Of a DNA stretch of 15,715 nt, positions 5,638 to 13,048 are shown piece by piece; position 1 is the stretch's first letter, and the number at the start of each line of letters is the position of its first letter. This DNA comes from Actinomycetes bacterium (GTDB lineage: Bacteria > Actinomycetota > Acidimicrobiia > Acidimicrobiales > Bog-793). The notes under the pieces were generated by a model. The model made no database searches, was not told the DNA's origin, and was given only the letters and a program-made list of their open reading frames with translations. Where the stretch lies: positions 1 to 15,715 of the forward strand of contig JAJYGM010000719.1 in NCBI GenBank assembly GCA_021785095.1, written 5' to 3'. The position numbers and the translations under genes were made by a program.

Positions 5638-6968
5638 CGACAGGCCCTCCCGGCCGTGCGGGTCGCACCCGTCGCACGGGTCGCACCCGGTTTGATCTCG
5701 ACGACTGCCTTCCGCTGGTTGGCGAGCGCTCCTGCAGCCTCGGCCACTCGTCCGGCGGCCACTTCGGCCAGTCGCTCGGGCAGCTCCGCCGCGAGCTCGG
5801 CCCGACCCTGGATCACCTCGAGGCATGCAAGCGCCACCGACCGGTTCAGCACGGAGTCGACGCCACGCCAGTACGCCGCCGCGTAGCTCGTGGCGACCCG
5901 CTCGAGCTCGTCGGTGGTCGGGCCGTCGGAGGCCAGCCGCTCCACCTCCTCGTCGATCACCTTCGTGATGGCCCGCGTCGTGGCTGCGCCGGGGTGCTGC
6001 ACCACGGTCTTGAACAGCACAGGGTCGCGCATGAAGAGGCCGTCGTCGCCGAACACCCCGATCGAGCACGACACGTCGGTCACGAGGCGGTCACGGTGCA
6101 CGAGCCGCGACCGGAGCCGGCTCGCTTCACCGTCCGCCAGGACGCTTCCTACGACCATGTGGGCGAGGAAGCCCTCGAGGTCCGCGATCGGGTCGGGAAC
6201 CCGCAGCCCGATGGCGAACGCCGGCTGCGGCGCGCGGGGATCGTTGATCGTCCGGCGGCGCTCATCGGCCAGCGGCAGCTCAGGCCAGGGTCCGTGCGGA
6301 GGCACGGAGCGAGCCGGTATGTCGCCGAAGTGGCGCTCCGCCAGCTCCATCGTCTCGGGCCCATCGCAGTCGCCGGAGACGACGAGAACGGCGTTCGAGG
6401 GGGCGTAGTACCGGCCATAGAATTCCATCGCCGCCTCGACGGTCGACCGCTCCAGGTCGGCGAAGTCGCCGTAGCCGTTGTGGGAGTTGGGGTAGAGGTC
6501 GAACGCGAGCTCCGGCAGCACGATCCAGGGGAAGCCACCGTATGGTTGGTTGAGCACGTTGACCTTTATCTCCTCCTTCACGACCGAGATCTGGTTCGCC
6601 AGGTTCTCCTGGTTCACGGCGAGCGAGCGCATGCGGTCCGCCTCGAGGAAGAGGGCGAGCTCGAGGCCGCCCGGCGGCAACGCCTGGTAGTAGGCGGTGA
6701 TGTCCGGTTGGGTGTGCCCGTTGAACACGCCTCCGGCTCCTTCGAGGATGCGGACGTGCTCGACCTTCCCGACGTTGGCCGACCCCTGGAACATCATGTG
6801 CTCGAAGAGGTGGGCAAAGCCGGTGCTGCCCTCGGGCTCGCTCCGGAACCCGACGTCGTAGACGACGGCGACAGCGACGAGCGGGCTCGATCGGTCCGGA
6901 GCGACGACGACCCTGAGCCCGTTCCCGAGGCGCGTGCGTTCGAGGGAGGAGGTGGCGGTGACAGTCAC
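5634..6968 (-). CDS. M16 family zinc peptidase, catalytic subunit
   Basis: This 444-residue protein carries the inverted zinc motif HLFEH at 53-57 (His53, Glu56, His57) inside GFAHLFEHMMFQGS, and the downstream acidic ligand in VVKEEIKVN (Glu132 or Glu133). The N-terminus LGNGLRVVVAPDRSSPLVAVAV is typical of M16B enzymes. The C-terminal end (GATRATGATRTAGRACR) is a small repetitive basic tail. The start is GTG at 6968-6966. A TAACTT -10-like box lies seven bases before it and no ribosome binding site is seen, so a leaderless transcript is likely. The gene overlaps its non-catalytic partner by four bases. M16B pairs degrade peptides or process signal peptides; which applies here cannot be told. 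Confidence 0.94.
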   Translation of the reverse strand: MTVTATSSLERTRLGNGLRVVVAPDRSSPLVAVAVVYDVGFRSEPEGSTGFAHLFEHMMFQGSANVGKVEHVRILEGAGGVFNGHTQPDITAYYQALPPGGLELALFLEADRMRSLAVNQENLANQISVVKEEIKVNVLNQPYGGFPWIVLPELAFDLYPNSHNGYGDFADLERSTVEAAMEFYGRYYAPSNAVLVVSGDCDGPETMELAERHFGDIPARSVPPHGPWPELPLADERRRTINDPRAPQPAFAIGLRVPDPIADLEGFLAHMVVGSVLADGEASRLRSRLVHRDRLVTDVSCSIGVFGDDGLFMRDPVLFKTVVQHPGAATTRAITKVIDEEVERLASDGPTTDELERVATSYAAAYWRGVDSVLNRSVALACLEVIQGRAELAAELPERLAEVAAGRVAEAAGALANQRKAVVEIKPGATRATGATRTAGRACR

Positions 6969-6975
6969 CCCGGCG

Positions 6976-6981
6976 AAGTTA
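6976..6981 (-). promoter_or_regulatory. -10 box for leaderless M16 operon
   Basis: The minus strand reads TAACTT, then seven bases (CGCCGGG), then the GTG start at 6968. TANNNT spaced 6-9 bases from the first base of a start codon is the usual signature of leaderless actinobacterial genes. No clear -35 was identified, since the upstream bases are very GC-rich. Confidence 0.5.
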
Positions 6982-7015
6982 GTGCGGCGCGGCAGGGGCT
7001 ACCGCGGCCGGCTGG

Positions 7016-7038
7016 GGCTGCCGCCGTCTCGGGCAGCC
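7016..7038. repeat. Small inverted repeat in the livK-M16 gap
   Basis: GGCTGCC (7016-7022) and GGCAGCC (7032-7038) form a perfect 7-bp stem with a 9-base loop. It lies between the stronger hairpin at 7046-7092 and the M16 promoter. It could add to termination, or be chance in GC-rich sequence. Confidence 0.35.
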
Positions 7039-7045
7039 GTCGCTC

Positions 7046-7092
7046 GGCCGGGCCCGGCACTGGTCGCGGGGGCACGACGTCCGGGCCCGGCC
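7046..7092 (-). terminator. Strong GC-rich stem-loop after the transport operon
   Basis: GGCCGGGCCCGG (7046-7057) and CCGGGCCCGGCC (7081-7092) are perfect 12-base complements around a 23-base loop, about 10 bases past the stop of the substrate-binding protein gene. Each arm is itself nearly self-complementary (CCGGGCCCGG). There is no T-tract, but actinobacterial terminators often lack one. It probably ends the hydrolase-liv transcript before the M16 promoter. Confidence 0.6.
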
Positions 7093-7101
7093 AGAGCAGG
7101 C

Positions 7102-8415
7102 TCAGCCCGTGAACGTCATCGTCTTCGCGACGTCGCTCTCGAAGTACGGCTTGATGATCTTGAGGAAGCCCGGCGCCGTCTTGTCGACGAGGGCGATGTC
7201 TGTCTCACGCGCTGCCGGCCCGTTCGACGGCGTGTAGGTCGCCGGCGGGATGAGGCCACCGAAGTCGAAGGAGCCGAGGTGCTCCTTCGCGCTCAGGATG
7301 CCGGCCCGGGTCAGGTTCTTCGCGGCGATGGCGTCGGCGAGGACCTTCGTCTCCACCTCTGCGAGGCAGTAGCCGAACATGTAGTAGCCGTCAGGCACCT
7401 GCGTCGGGAAGTACTTCTTCTGGATCGACAGGAACTGCGCCATGCCGGGCACGCTCATGTCGCCCCATGCGGCCTCGAAGCCGAGGACCCAGGCACCCAC
7501 CATCGCCGGCTCGATCGGCGTCGCGCTGCCGCTCGACCCACCGTTCGATGTCATCAGGTACTCGGACCAGGCCGGGCCCTGGAGGATCCACTGCGGGTGG
7601 TAGCCGATGGCGGCGGCGGCGCCGATGATGCCGGCGGCTGCCGTCGGGATGGCCGTCAGCACGACGTACTGGGCACCGTCGTTCTTCATGGCGAGCGCCT
7701 GCGACGTGAACGACGTATCGGTGACGGCGTAGGTCGCCGAGCCGACGTTGTCGAAGTGGTACGCGTTGAGCGCGGCGGTGAAGCCCTTCAGCCCGTCCTG
7801 GCCGTATGCGTCGCCCTGGTAGACGATGCCGACCTTCGCGTGCGCCTTCCCGAGCGTGTGAGTCAGGTAGTAGAGGGAGTTCGCGACGTCGACGGCGTAG
7901 GGAGTCCCGATCACGAGGTTGACCGACTGGTTCACGAAGGACGAGTCCTGTGCGGCCGTGCCGACCAGCACGCCCGCCGCCTTGGCAGAGCTCTCGATCG
8001 CGGATGTGGTCGGGCTGCCGAGCGACTGAGCGATGAACGCCACGCTGCCGACCATGCCGTTGTAGTCCGAGACGTGCAGCGCCGGCGAGTACTGGTCGTC
8101 TTTGATGTCGAGCTTGATCTTCCAGCCGTCGACACCGCCATGGGCGTTCACATAGTTGAAGTAGGACTCCTGCCCGTACGTGAGCGGCTTGCCGATGAGG
8201 GCGGCCGGGCCGGACAGCGGCGTGATCACGCCGAGTGTGATCGTCTTGTTGGCCGAGTCGACACCGGGACCGGTCTGCATGGTCTTGTTGGCGGTCGTGC
8301 CTTTGCCTGCCGTGGTACTGGTGCTGCTGCCCCCGGTGCGGCTGCTGCAGCCGGCGAGCGCGAGCCCGACCGCAGCCACCGCGAGCGCACCGGCTCTGAA
8401 TCTGCGAGTTTGCAT
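7102..8415 (-). CDS. Liv-type ABC transporter substrate-binding lipoprotein
   Basis: This 437-residue lipoprotein captures the ligand outside the membrane for the permease/ATPase complex encoded just upstream. The signal peptide ends in a lipobox LAGC (Cys23), followed by a Ser/Thr/Gly linker (about 24-50). A Peripla_BP_6/LivK-type body follows: ITLGVITPLSGPAALIGK, then FNYVNAHGGVDGWKIKL, then VGIVYQGDAYGQDGLKGF. These proteins bind leucine-type amino acids, but many bind amides, urea, aromatic acids or other small molecules, so the ligand is open. The ATG at 8415-8413 follows GGGAGG three bases upstream; it starts 8 bases after the LivM-type gene. It is the last gene of the operon, with a strong hairpin beyond it. 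Confidence 0.92.
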   Translation of the reverse strand: MQTRRFRAGALAVAAVGLALAGCSSRTGGSSTSTTAGKGTTANKTMQTGPGVDSANKTITLGVITPLSGPAALIGKPLTYGQESYFNYVNAHGGVDGWKIKLDIKDDQYSPALHVSDYNGMVGSVAFIAQSLGSPTTSAIESSAKAAGVLVGTAAQDSSFVNQSVNLVIGTPYAVDVANSLYYLTHTLGKAHAKVGIVYQGDAYGQDGLKGFTAALNAYHFDNVGSATYAVTDTSFTSQALAMKNDGAQYVVLTAIPTAAAGIIGAAAAIGYHPQWILQGPAWSEYLMTSNGGSSGSATPIEPAMVGAWVLGFEAAWGDMSVPGMAQFLSIQKKYFPTQVPDGYYMFGYCLAEVETKVLADAIAAKNLTRAGILSAKEHLGSFDFGGLIPPATYTPSNGPAARETDIALVDKTAPGFLKIIKPYFESDVAKTMTFTG

Positions 8416-8423
8416 GTGCCTCC

Positions 8424-9542
8424 CTACCCTTCGGATGTGAGTTCGGATGTGAGCTGAGTGGCGCCTGCAACCTCTGAGAACTCTCGCCGGCGCCGGGCGA
8501 GCGACCCCAATCGTTGAGCGAGGCCGACGACGCCCCGCGGTTCGACCAACAGGAAGACGACGAGGAGGACGCCGTAGACGATCGCGGAGGCGTCGGACAC
8601 CGGCATCCCCGAAGTGCGCGTGCCACCGGCGAGGAAGGGCAACGCCGCCACCTCGTTCTGGAGGAGGGCAGGGAGCCCGACGACGAAGAGGGACCCGAGA
8701 ACCGGGCCCCACAAGGTCCCCATGCCGCCGACGACGATCATCACGACGAATTGGATCGAGAGCAGCAGGTCGAACTGGCTCGGCTGCACGAAACCGAGGA
8801 ACGACCCGTAGAGCGCCCCGGCGACTCCTGCCATGACCGAGGACACGACGAAGGCCATCGTCTTCGTCCGCCTCACGTTCGCGCCGAGCACGGCGGAGGC
8901 GAGCTCGTGGTCTCGGACGGCGATCATGTCCCGCCCCCTGCGGGACCGGCCGAGGTTGCGCACGTACCACATGGCGATCGCGAGCAGCAGGAGGGCGAGG
9001 TAGTAGAAGAGCCCGTTCGTCGTGATGCCGAGCCCGGCGATCGTGATGCCCTTCGAGAACTGCAGCGCCCCGAAGCTCGGCGCCGCGAGCGACCGCCCGC
9101 CCGAGCCACCCGACACCGTCGTCCAGTTCTGTGCCACGTCCTGGCCGATGTAGACGAGCCCGATCGTCACGATCGCGAGGTAGAGGCCGCGCAGCCGGAA
9201 CGAGAAGAACGCCGTGATCCCGCCGATGATCCCGGCCGCGACCCCGGCAGCCGGGATCCACAGCGCCGCGGTGAGGTGGAAGTTCACCCCGAGCATGGCG
9301 GCGGTGTACGCGCCGACGAGGAGGAATGCCGCGTGGCCGAGCGACACCTGCCCCGTCCGGCCGGTCAGCACCTCGAGCCCGAGGGCGGCGAGCGCCTCGA
9401 TGAGGACGAACACGAGGGTCGACAGCCAGTACGCGTTCACGAAGAACGGGAGGAGGATCCCGAGGACGGCGGCCGCGACGGTCCATGGGACCGACGGCCG
9501 GCGGCGGGCGGCTGCGAGGACCGAGCGCGGGAGGCCCGCCAT
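8424..9542 (-). CDS. livM: Liv-type ABC transporter permease (LivM family)
   Basis: This 372-residue inner-membrane protein has many hydrophobic segments from about residue 21 to 337. LivM landmarks are GQVSLGHAAFLLVGAY (64-79), FRLRGLYLAIVTIGL (115-129), and a cytoplasmic loop with GRDMIAVRDHELASAVLGAN (203-222) that should dock to the ATPases. It forms the transmembrane channel with the LivH-type partner. The ATG at 9542-9540 shares one base with the upstream TGA (TGATG), implying coupled translation. The C-terminus has a duplicated LTSE (364-371) from a 12-bp tandem repeat. The symbol denotes family, not proven leucine transport. Confidence 0.92.
   Translation of the reverse strand: MAGLPRSVLAAARRRPSVPWTVAAAVLGILLPFFVNAYWLSTLVFVLIEALAALGLEVLTGRTGQVSLGHAAFLLVGAYTAAMLGVNFHLTAALWIPAAGVAAGIIGGITAFFSFRLRGLYLAIVTIGLVYIGQDVAQNWTTVSGGSGGRSLAAPSFGALQFSKGITIAGLGITTNGLFYYLALLLLAIAMWYVRNLGRSRRGRDMIAVRDHELASAVLGANVRRTKTMAFVVSSVMAGVAGALYGSFLGFVQPSQFDLLLSIQFVVMIVVGGMGTLWGPVLGSLFVVGLPALLQNEVAALPFLAGGTRTSGMPVSDASAIVYGVLLVVFLLVEPRGVVGLAQRLGSLARRRREFSEVAGATQLTSELTSEG
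8430..8453. repeat. 12-bp tandem duplication at the end of the LivM-type gene
   Basis: TTCGGATGTGAG occurs twice in direct succession (8430-8441 and 8442-8453). On the minus strand it encodes LTSELTSE just before the stop. It lies immediately ahead of the ribosome binding site of the next gene. It looks like simple slippage duplication at a tolerant protein end. Confidence 0.85.
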
Positions 9543-10438
9543 CAGAGCCGCTCCGCCGAGCGCTCGCCGAACAGGCCCTGCGGCCTGACGAGAAGGACGA
9601 TGATCATGAGGACGTAGGGCGCGATCGTGTAGAACTCGCTGCCGAGCCATGCCACGTACGTCGGCTGGTAGCCCTGGGTGAGCTCTTGGACGACGCCGAT
9701 GATGAAGCCGCCGATGACGGCCCCGGTCGTCGACTCGAGTCCACCGAGGATGATGGCAGGGAACGCCAGCAGCGCCGCGTCGGAGATCGACGGGCTCACG
9801 CTGTTGGGGTATCCGCCGAGGAAGACACCGCCCACGCAGGCCACGACTCCGGCGAGCACCCACGACGTCGCGTACACCCGGCGCAGCGGGATCCCGACTG
9901 CCGCTGCGGCCTCCGGGTCGGTGGCGGCGCTGCGTATCGCGATGCCCCACTTCGTCCGCTGGTTGAAGAGCCAGAAGAGGACGAGCAAGAGGAGCGCTGT
10001 GATGACCGTCCAGACCTGGACCCACTCCACCGAGACGCTGCCTATCTTCACGACGCTCGCCCCCCACGGGTCGCCGTTCGGGCGCGGGATGGCGCCGTAG
10101 GAGGAGTCGAGGACGGCGTTCAGGATGGCGGCGAGCCCGAGCGTCAGCATCACGATCGTGAACTCCGGCTTGCCGACGGCGAAGCGCAACACCAGGAACT
10201 GGAACAGGAACCCCGCTATCGCGGTCGCCGTCACGCCGACGAGGAAAGCTGCGAAGAAGGTCAGCCCGTAGGTCGAGATGAGAGAGGACGTGATGAGGGC
10301 GCCGAGGGCGAGCATCTCGCCCTGCGCGAAGTTGATGACCCGGCTCGAGCGGTAGATCACCGTGAAGCCGATGGCGACGAGCGCGTAGATGCCGCCGAGC
10401 GCCAACCCTGCGAACAACAGCGTGAGGAACGTCGTCAC
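9542..10438 (-). CDS. livH: Liv-type ABC transporter permease (LivH family)
   Basis: This 298-residue inner-membrane protein has about eight hydrophobic segments. LivH landmarks are VINFAQGEMLALGA (34-47), the ATPase-docking loop AIRSAATDPEAAAAVGI (167-183) and the C-terminal VRPQGLFG (284-291). It pairs with the LivM-type permease. The GTG at 10438-10436 is chosen because it gives the usual short N-terminus (MTTFLTLLFAGLALGG) and overlaps the upstream TGA by four bases (GTGA). A longer frame to 10540 adds an Arg-rich stretch that is a shadow of the ATPase tail. The substrate is not deducible from the permease. Confidence 0.93.
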   Translation of the reverse strand: MTTFLTLLFAGLALGGIYALVAIGFTVIYRSSRVINFAQGEMLALGALITSSLISTYGLTFFAAFLVGVTATAIAGFLFQFLVLRFAVGKPEFTIVMLTLGLAAILNAVLDSSYGAIPRPNGDPWGASVVKIGSVSVEWVQVWTVITALLLLVLFWLFNQRTKWGIAIRSAATDPEAAAAVGIPLRRVYATSWVLAGVVACVGGVFLGGYPNSVSPSISDAALLAFPAIILGGLESTTGAVIGGFIIGVVQELTQGYQPTYVAWLGSEFYTIAPYVLMIIVLLVRPQGLFGERSAERL

Positions 10439-11241
10439 GGGGCAACCTCGGCGGGATCGGGCTCGGGCTCGGGCTCGGGCTCGCCGAGATACGCGCGGAT
10501 GACTTCGGGGTTCGCCTGGACTTCCGGGGGCGAGCCGCACGTGATCGCCCTGCCGAAGTCGAGCACGAGCACGCGCTCGGCAAGCGACATGACGACCGAC
10601 ATGTCGTGCTCGACGAGGATGATCGTCGAGGCGAGGCGGCCGTGCACCTCACGCACGAGCGCGCTGATCTCCGAGCGCTCGGTCCGGCTCATGCCGGCAA
10701 CCGGCTCGTCGAGCAACAGCAGCGTCGGTTCCATCGCGACGGCGCGTGCGAGCTCGACCCGCTTGCGCGTCCCGTAGGGAAGCATCCCGACCGGTCGGCC
10801 GGCGACCGTGCCGAGGCCGACGAGCTCGAGAGCGTGCATGGACGCTTCGCGGTTGGCGCGCTCCTCCCGCCGGGACGACGGCAGGGACAGGCCGGCGCGG
10901 ACGCAGCCCGACCTCATGCGCGCCGTCCTTCCGACGAGCACGTTGTCCAGCACGGACAGCTGGGGGAAGAGGGCGAGGTTCTGGAACGTCCGGGCGATGC
11001 CGAGCGCTGCGAGCTGGTGCGGCCGGAGACGCGCCATGTCGTGCCCGAGGTACCGCACCGATCCCGACGTCGGTGGGTAGATGCAGCTCAGCACGTTGAA
11101 CAGTGAGGTCTTGCCGGCGCCGTTCGGGCCGATGACGGCGAAGAGCTCGCCGCGCGCGACCTCGAAGCTCACCTCGGAGAGCGCCGCCACCGCGCCGAAG
11201 CGCAGGCTCAGGTCCTCGACCGCGACGACGGTCTCGGTCAC
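10435..11241 (-). CDS. livG: Liv-type ABC transporter ATP-binding protein (LivG family)
   Basis: This 268-residue cytoplasmic ATPase has Walker A GPNGAGKT (38-45), a Q-loop at Gln87 (RTFQNLALF), a signature region LPYGTRKRVELARA (154-167; the usual SGGQQ is YGTRK, as is common in LivG), Walker B LLLLDEP (174-180) and the switch His212 (LVEHDMS). The tail is an unusual EPEPEPEPDP stretch (254-263) from a 6-bp repeat. The start is GTG at 11241-11239, giving MTETVVAVEDLSLRFG and overlapping the upstream TGA as GTGA. It should heterodimerise with the LivF-type ATPase. A longer frame to 11877 only shadows that neighbour. Confidence 0.94.
   Translation of the reverse strand: MTETVVAVEDLSLRFGAVAALSEVSFEVARGELFAVIGPNGAGKTSLFNVLSCIYPPTSGSVRYLGHDMARLRPHQLAALGIARTFQNLALFPQLSVLDNVLVGRTARMRSGCVRAGLSLPSSRREERANREASMHALELVGLGTVAGRPVGMLPYGTRKRVELARAVAMEPTLLLLDEPVAGMSRTERSEISALVREVHGRLASTIILVEHDMSVVMSLAERVLVLDFGRAITCGSPPEVQANPEVIRAYLGEPEPEPEPDPAEVAP
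10459..10482. repeat. 6-bp tandem repeat encoding the EP tail
   Basis: Four head-to-tail copies of GGGCTC encode (Glu-Pro)4 on the minus strand near the C-terminus of the LivG-type ATPase. The unit keeps frame, so expansion or contraction would only change tail length. Confidence 0.88.
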
Positions 11242-11993
11242 GACCCGGTCACCCCGAGATAGGCGGACCGAACCTGCTCGTCGGCCAGCAGCTCGCGCGT
11301 CGGACCGGAAGCTCGGATCGTCCCCGTGTCGATCAGGTACCCCTGCTCGGCCACGGACACAGCGAGCGCGCTCGACTGCTCGACGAGGAGGATCGCCACG
11401 CCGGCGTCGTGGATGCGCCGCAGCGCCTGCCCGATGGAGCGGATCACGAGCGGAGCGAGGCCGAGCGACGGCTCGTCGAGGAGCAACAGCTTCGGATCGC
11501 TCATGAGCGCGCGCCCGATGGCGAGCATCTGCTGCTCGCCGCCCGACAGCAGGCCCGCCGACTGCTTCATCCGCTGGCCGAGGACCGGGAAGAGCTCGAG
11601 CACGTCCGCACGCAGCTGCGCCTTCCTGCCGCGATCGCTCCTCGAGAAGCCGCCGGCTTTCAAGTTCTCGTCCACCGACAACTCCGCGAAGACGTGTCTC
11701 CCCTCGAGCACCTGGACGATCCCGCGCCGCACGAGGGCGGCGGCGTCGCACCCGCGGATGTCCTCCCCCCGGTAGCGCACGTGCCCGCGGGCCACGCGCC
11801 CGCCGTGGAAAGGCAGGAGGCCCGAGACCGCCCGCAACAGCGTCGTCTTCCCGGCGCCGTTCGGTCCGAGCAGGCACGCCGCCCTCCCATCCGGGACCGC
11901 GAGCGAGACGCCGTGGAGGCTCTGCACACCGCCGTAGGAGACGCTGAGGCCGTCGATCTCGAGGATGTTCGCAGACGCCACCGGTTCAGCCAT
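11238..11993 (-). CDS. livF: Liv-type ABC transporter ATP-binding protein (LivF family)
   Basis: This 251-residue cytoplasmic ATPase has Walker A GPNGAGKT (43-50), the signature LSGGEQQMLAIGRAL (149-163), Walker B KLLLLDEP (168-175) and Gln206 in VEQS at the switch position, all LivF-like. VLEGRHVFAELSVDENL (95-111) is the usual LivF Q-loop region. The ATG at 11993-11991 overlaps the hydrolase stop by eight bases; in-frame GTGs at 12008 and 12005 are alternatives that would add five or four residues, and no clear ribosome binding site separates them. Coupling to the hydrolase gene is therefore probable. It powers transport with the LivG-type partner. Confidence 0.93.
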   Translation of the reverse strand: MAEPVASANILEIDGLSVSYGGVQSLHGVSLAVPDGRAACLLGPNGAGKTTLLRAVSGLLPFHGGRVARGHVRYRGEDIRGCDAAALVRRGIVQVLEGRHVFAELSVDENLKAGGFSRSDRGRKAQLRADVLELFPVLGQRMKQSAGLLSGGEQQMLAIGRALMSDPKLLLLDEPSLGLAPLVIRSIGQALRRIHDAGVAILLVEQSSALAVSVAEQGYLIDTGTIRASGPTRELLADEQVRSAYLGVTGS

Positions 11994-12897
11994 CGGCGCT
12001 GCCACCACGGTCGCCGGCGGCGAGCACGTGCGCCGCCAGCGCTTTCGCCCCGCACGTCCCGAACATCAACGTGTAGTGGTTCGTGTCCGTCACGAGCTCA
12101 TCGCCGAGGCCGGGAAGGCGGGACTTCCAGTCTCCGACGACCGCGTCCGGATAGAGGGGAGGCTCCTCGTTCACGAGGTTCCTGCACGCCCGCACGAGCG
12201 TGACCGGGCAGCTGACCGTCTCGAGCGTCCGGGCGATCAGCTCGTGCCCGGCGAGGACGTCGATCCCGTCCTGGTGCACCGCCTCCTTCCGGGCCCTCGA
12301 CCGGAACCCGCCCTCGGTCGGTTCCAGGTCGTACTCGAGATAGCACTCCACGTCTTCGTTCCACTCCTCGCTGACCGCGGGGTGCTCACGCCAGAAGTCT
12401 AGGTATGCCTCGAGGCTTGGAAAGAGCAGGTCCAACCGATCGATCGCAGGTCCGATGACGGCACGGATGAGCTCGTCCGGGTCGAGCCCGCTCGGCACCG
12501 GCGTCGGCAGCCCGCCGTCTGCGAGCACGAGGCGTTCCACGAGATCGGGGCGAGTCGCTGCCAGCACCACCGACACGAACCCCCCGAGGGATTCGCCGAG
12601 GGCGACGACCGGACCGTCGGTGAAATTCTCCACGACCGCGGCGCAGTCGGCTGCATGGTTCAGGATCCCGTACGGCCCCGGCAGATCGTTGCTGGCGCCC
12701 CGCCCGCGGAGGTCGGGCACCACGATCCGCACGTCTTCGTCCAGGAGCCGTGCCACCGGCGCGAGCTGCATGCACGACCCGGTGATCCCGTGAACGCCGA
12801 GAACCGTGCGGGGCCCGGTGCCCCACGACGCGACGCGGAGTTGCCCGCCTTGCACGGGCACGTCGCTGAATCGGGGCAGCGACAGGTCTGCCTGCAA
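11986..12897 (-). CDS. Alpha/beta hydrolase, first gene of the transport operon
   Basis: This 303-residue soluble enzyme has the alpha/beta-hydrolase fold: the oxyanion HG in VLGVHGITGS (32-41), a cap-strand region VVPDLRGRGASNDLPG (59-74), the nucleophile elbow GESLGG with Ser103 (101-106), and His274 in DTNHYTLMFG as the likely catalytic His. The third (acidic) residue is not obvious at the usual place (VRACRNLVNEEPP, 235-247). No signal peptide is seen, so it acts in the cytoplasm, presumably on an ester, lactone or amide. The start is a TTG at 12897-12895; no better start is in frame nearby, and a G-rich stretch lies 13 or more bases upstream. It is fused by overlap to the LivF-type gene, so its substrate may be what the transporter brings in; that is inference. 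Confidence 0.85.
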   Translation of the reverse strand: MQADLSLPRFSDVPVQGGQLRVASWGTGPRTVLGVHGITGSCMQLAPVARLLDEDVRIVVPDLRGRGASNDLPGPYGILNHAADCAAVVENFTDGPVVALGESLGGFVSVVLAATRPDLVERLVLADGGLPTPVPSGLDPDELIRAVIGPAIDRLDLLFPSLEAYLDFWREHPAVSEEWNEDVECYLEYDLEPTEGGFRSRARKEAVHQDGIDVLAGHELIARTLETVSCPVTLVRACRNLVNEEPPLYPDAVVGDWKSRLPGLGDELVTDTNHYTLMFGTCGAKALAAHVLAAGDRGGSADG

Positions 12898-12919
12898 GCT
12901 CGGAAACCCCTCCCTTTAT

Positions 12920-12935
12920 GAACGGTCGTTCGTTC
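12920..12935. promoter_or_regulatory. Putative TetR operator 1 (hydrolase-liv side)
   Basis: GAACGGTCGTTCGTTC contains GAACG-GT-CGTTC, a palindrome except for the two central bases. It lies just downstream of the presumed operon -10 and 22 bases ahead of the TTG start. It differs from operator 2 at two positions in 16. Confidence 0.72.
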
Positions 12936-13010
12936 GAGCGGTACCTTGTCACGGAATCGAAACCCTGTCAAGCAGTGCAAAACCTCCGCTGAGAGCCGTC
13001 GCTCCCCGGT

Positions 13011-13026
13011 GAACGATCGTTCGGTC
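13011..13026. promoter_or_regulatory. Putative TetR operator 2 (tetR side)
   Basis: GAACGATCGTTCGGTC contains the perfect 12-base palindrome GAACGATCGTTC (13011-13022). It sits between the expected -35 position and the TACCAT -10 of tetR, ending 22 bases before the ATG, so a bound repressor would shut tetR itself. The shared core with operator 1 is strong evidence of one regulator acting on both sides. Confidence 0.75.
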
Positions 13027-13048
13027 ACTGATACCATTGCCACTCGTC

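Larger units (their letters stand above)
12898..13048. promoter_or_regulatory. TetR-controlled divergent promoter region
   Basis: These 151 bases separate the hydrolase-liv operon (minus) from tetR (plus). For the operon, the minus strand shows TTGACA at 12971-12966, then 17 bases, then a weak -10 CAAGGT at 12948-12943. For tetR, the plus strand shows TACCAT at 13032-13037 as -10. Each promoter has one GAACG-N2-CGTTC palindrome placed to block it. Confidence 0.6.

Noticed and set aside
4297..6069. One 590-residue protein reading through from 6069 to 4297 on the minus strand
   Set aside because: The first 144 residues are an out-of-frame shadow of the catalytic M16 gene. The family N-terminus and the ATGA overlap place the start at 5637.
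6934..8457. 507-residue plus-strand open frame opposite the substrate-binding protein
   Set aside because: It is antisense to a well-supported lipoprotein gene and shows no family features; long antisense frames are common at this GC content.
7102..9486. A 794-residue reading containing the substrate-binding protein
   Set aside because: Everything before the signal peptide is an Arg/Pro-rich shadow of the LivM-type gene. A lipobox signal sequence must be N-terminal, so the start is 8415.
8424..10652. A 742-residue reading ending in the LivM-type permease
   Set aside because: The upstream part is a shadow of livH and livG. The permease begins at the ATG at 9542, which overlaps the livH stop.
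9485..10777. 430-residue plus-strand open frame opposite the permease genes
   Set aside because: It is antisense to two clear permeases and has a low-complexity, charged composition without domains.
10435..11877. A 480-residue reading ending in the LivG-type ATPase
   Set aside because: The part before the GTG at 11241 is a frame-shifted shadow of livF with no ABC motifs.
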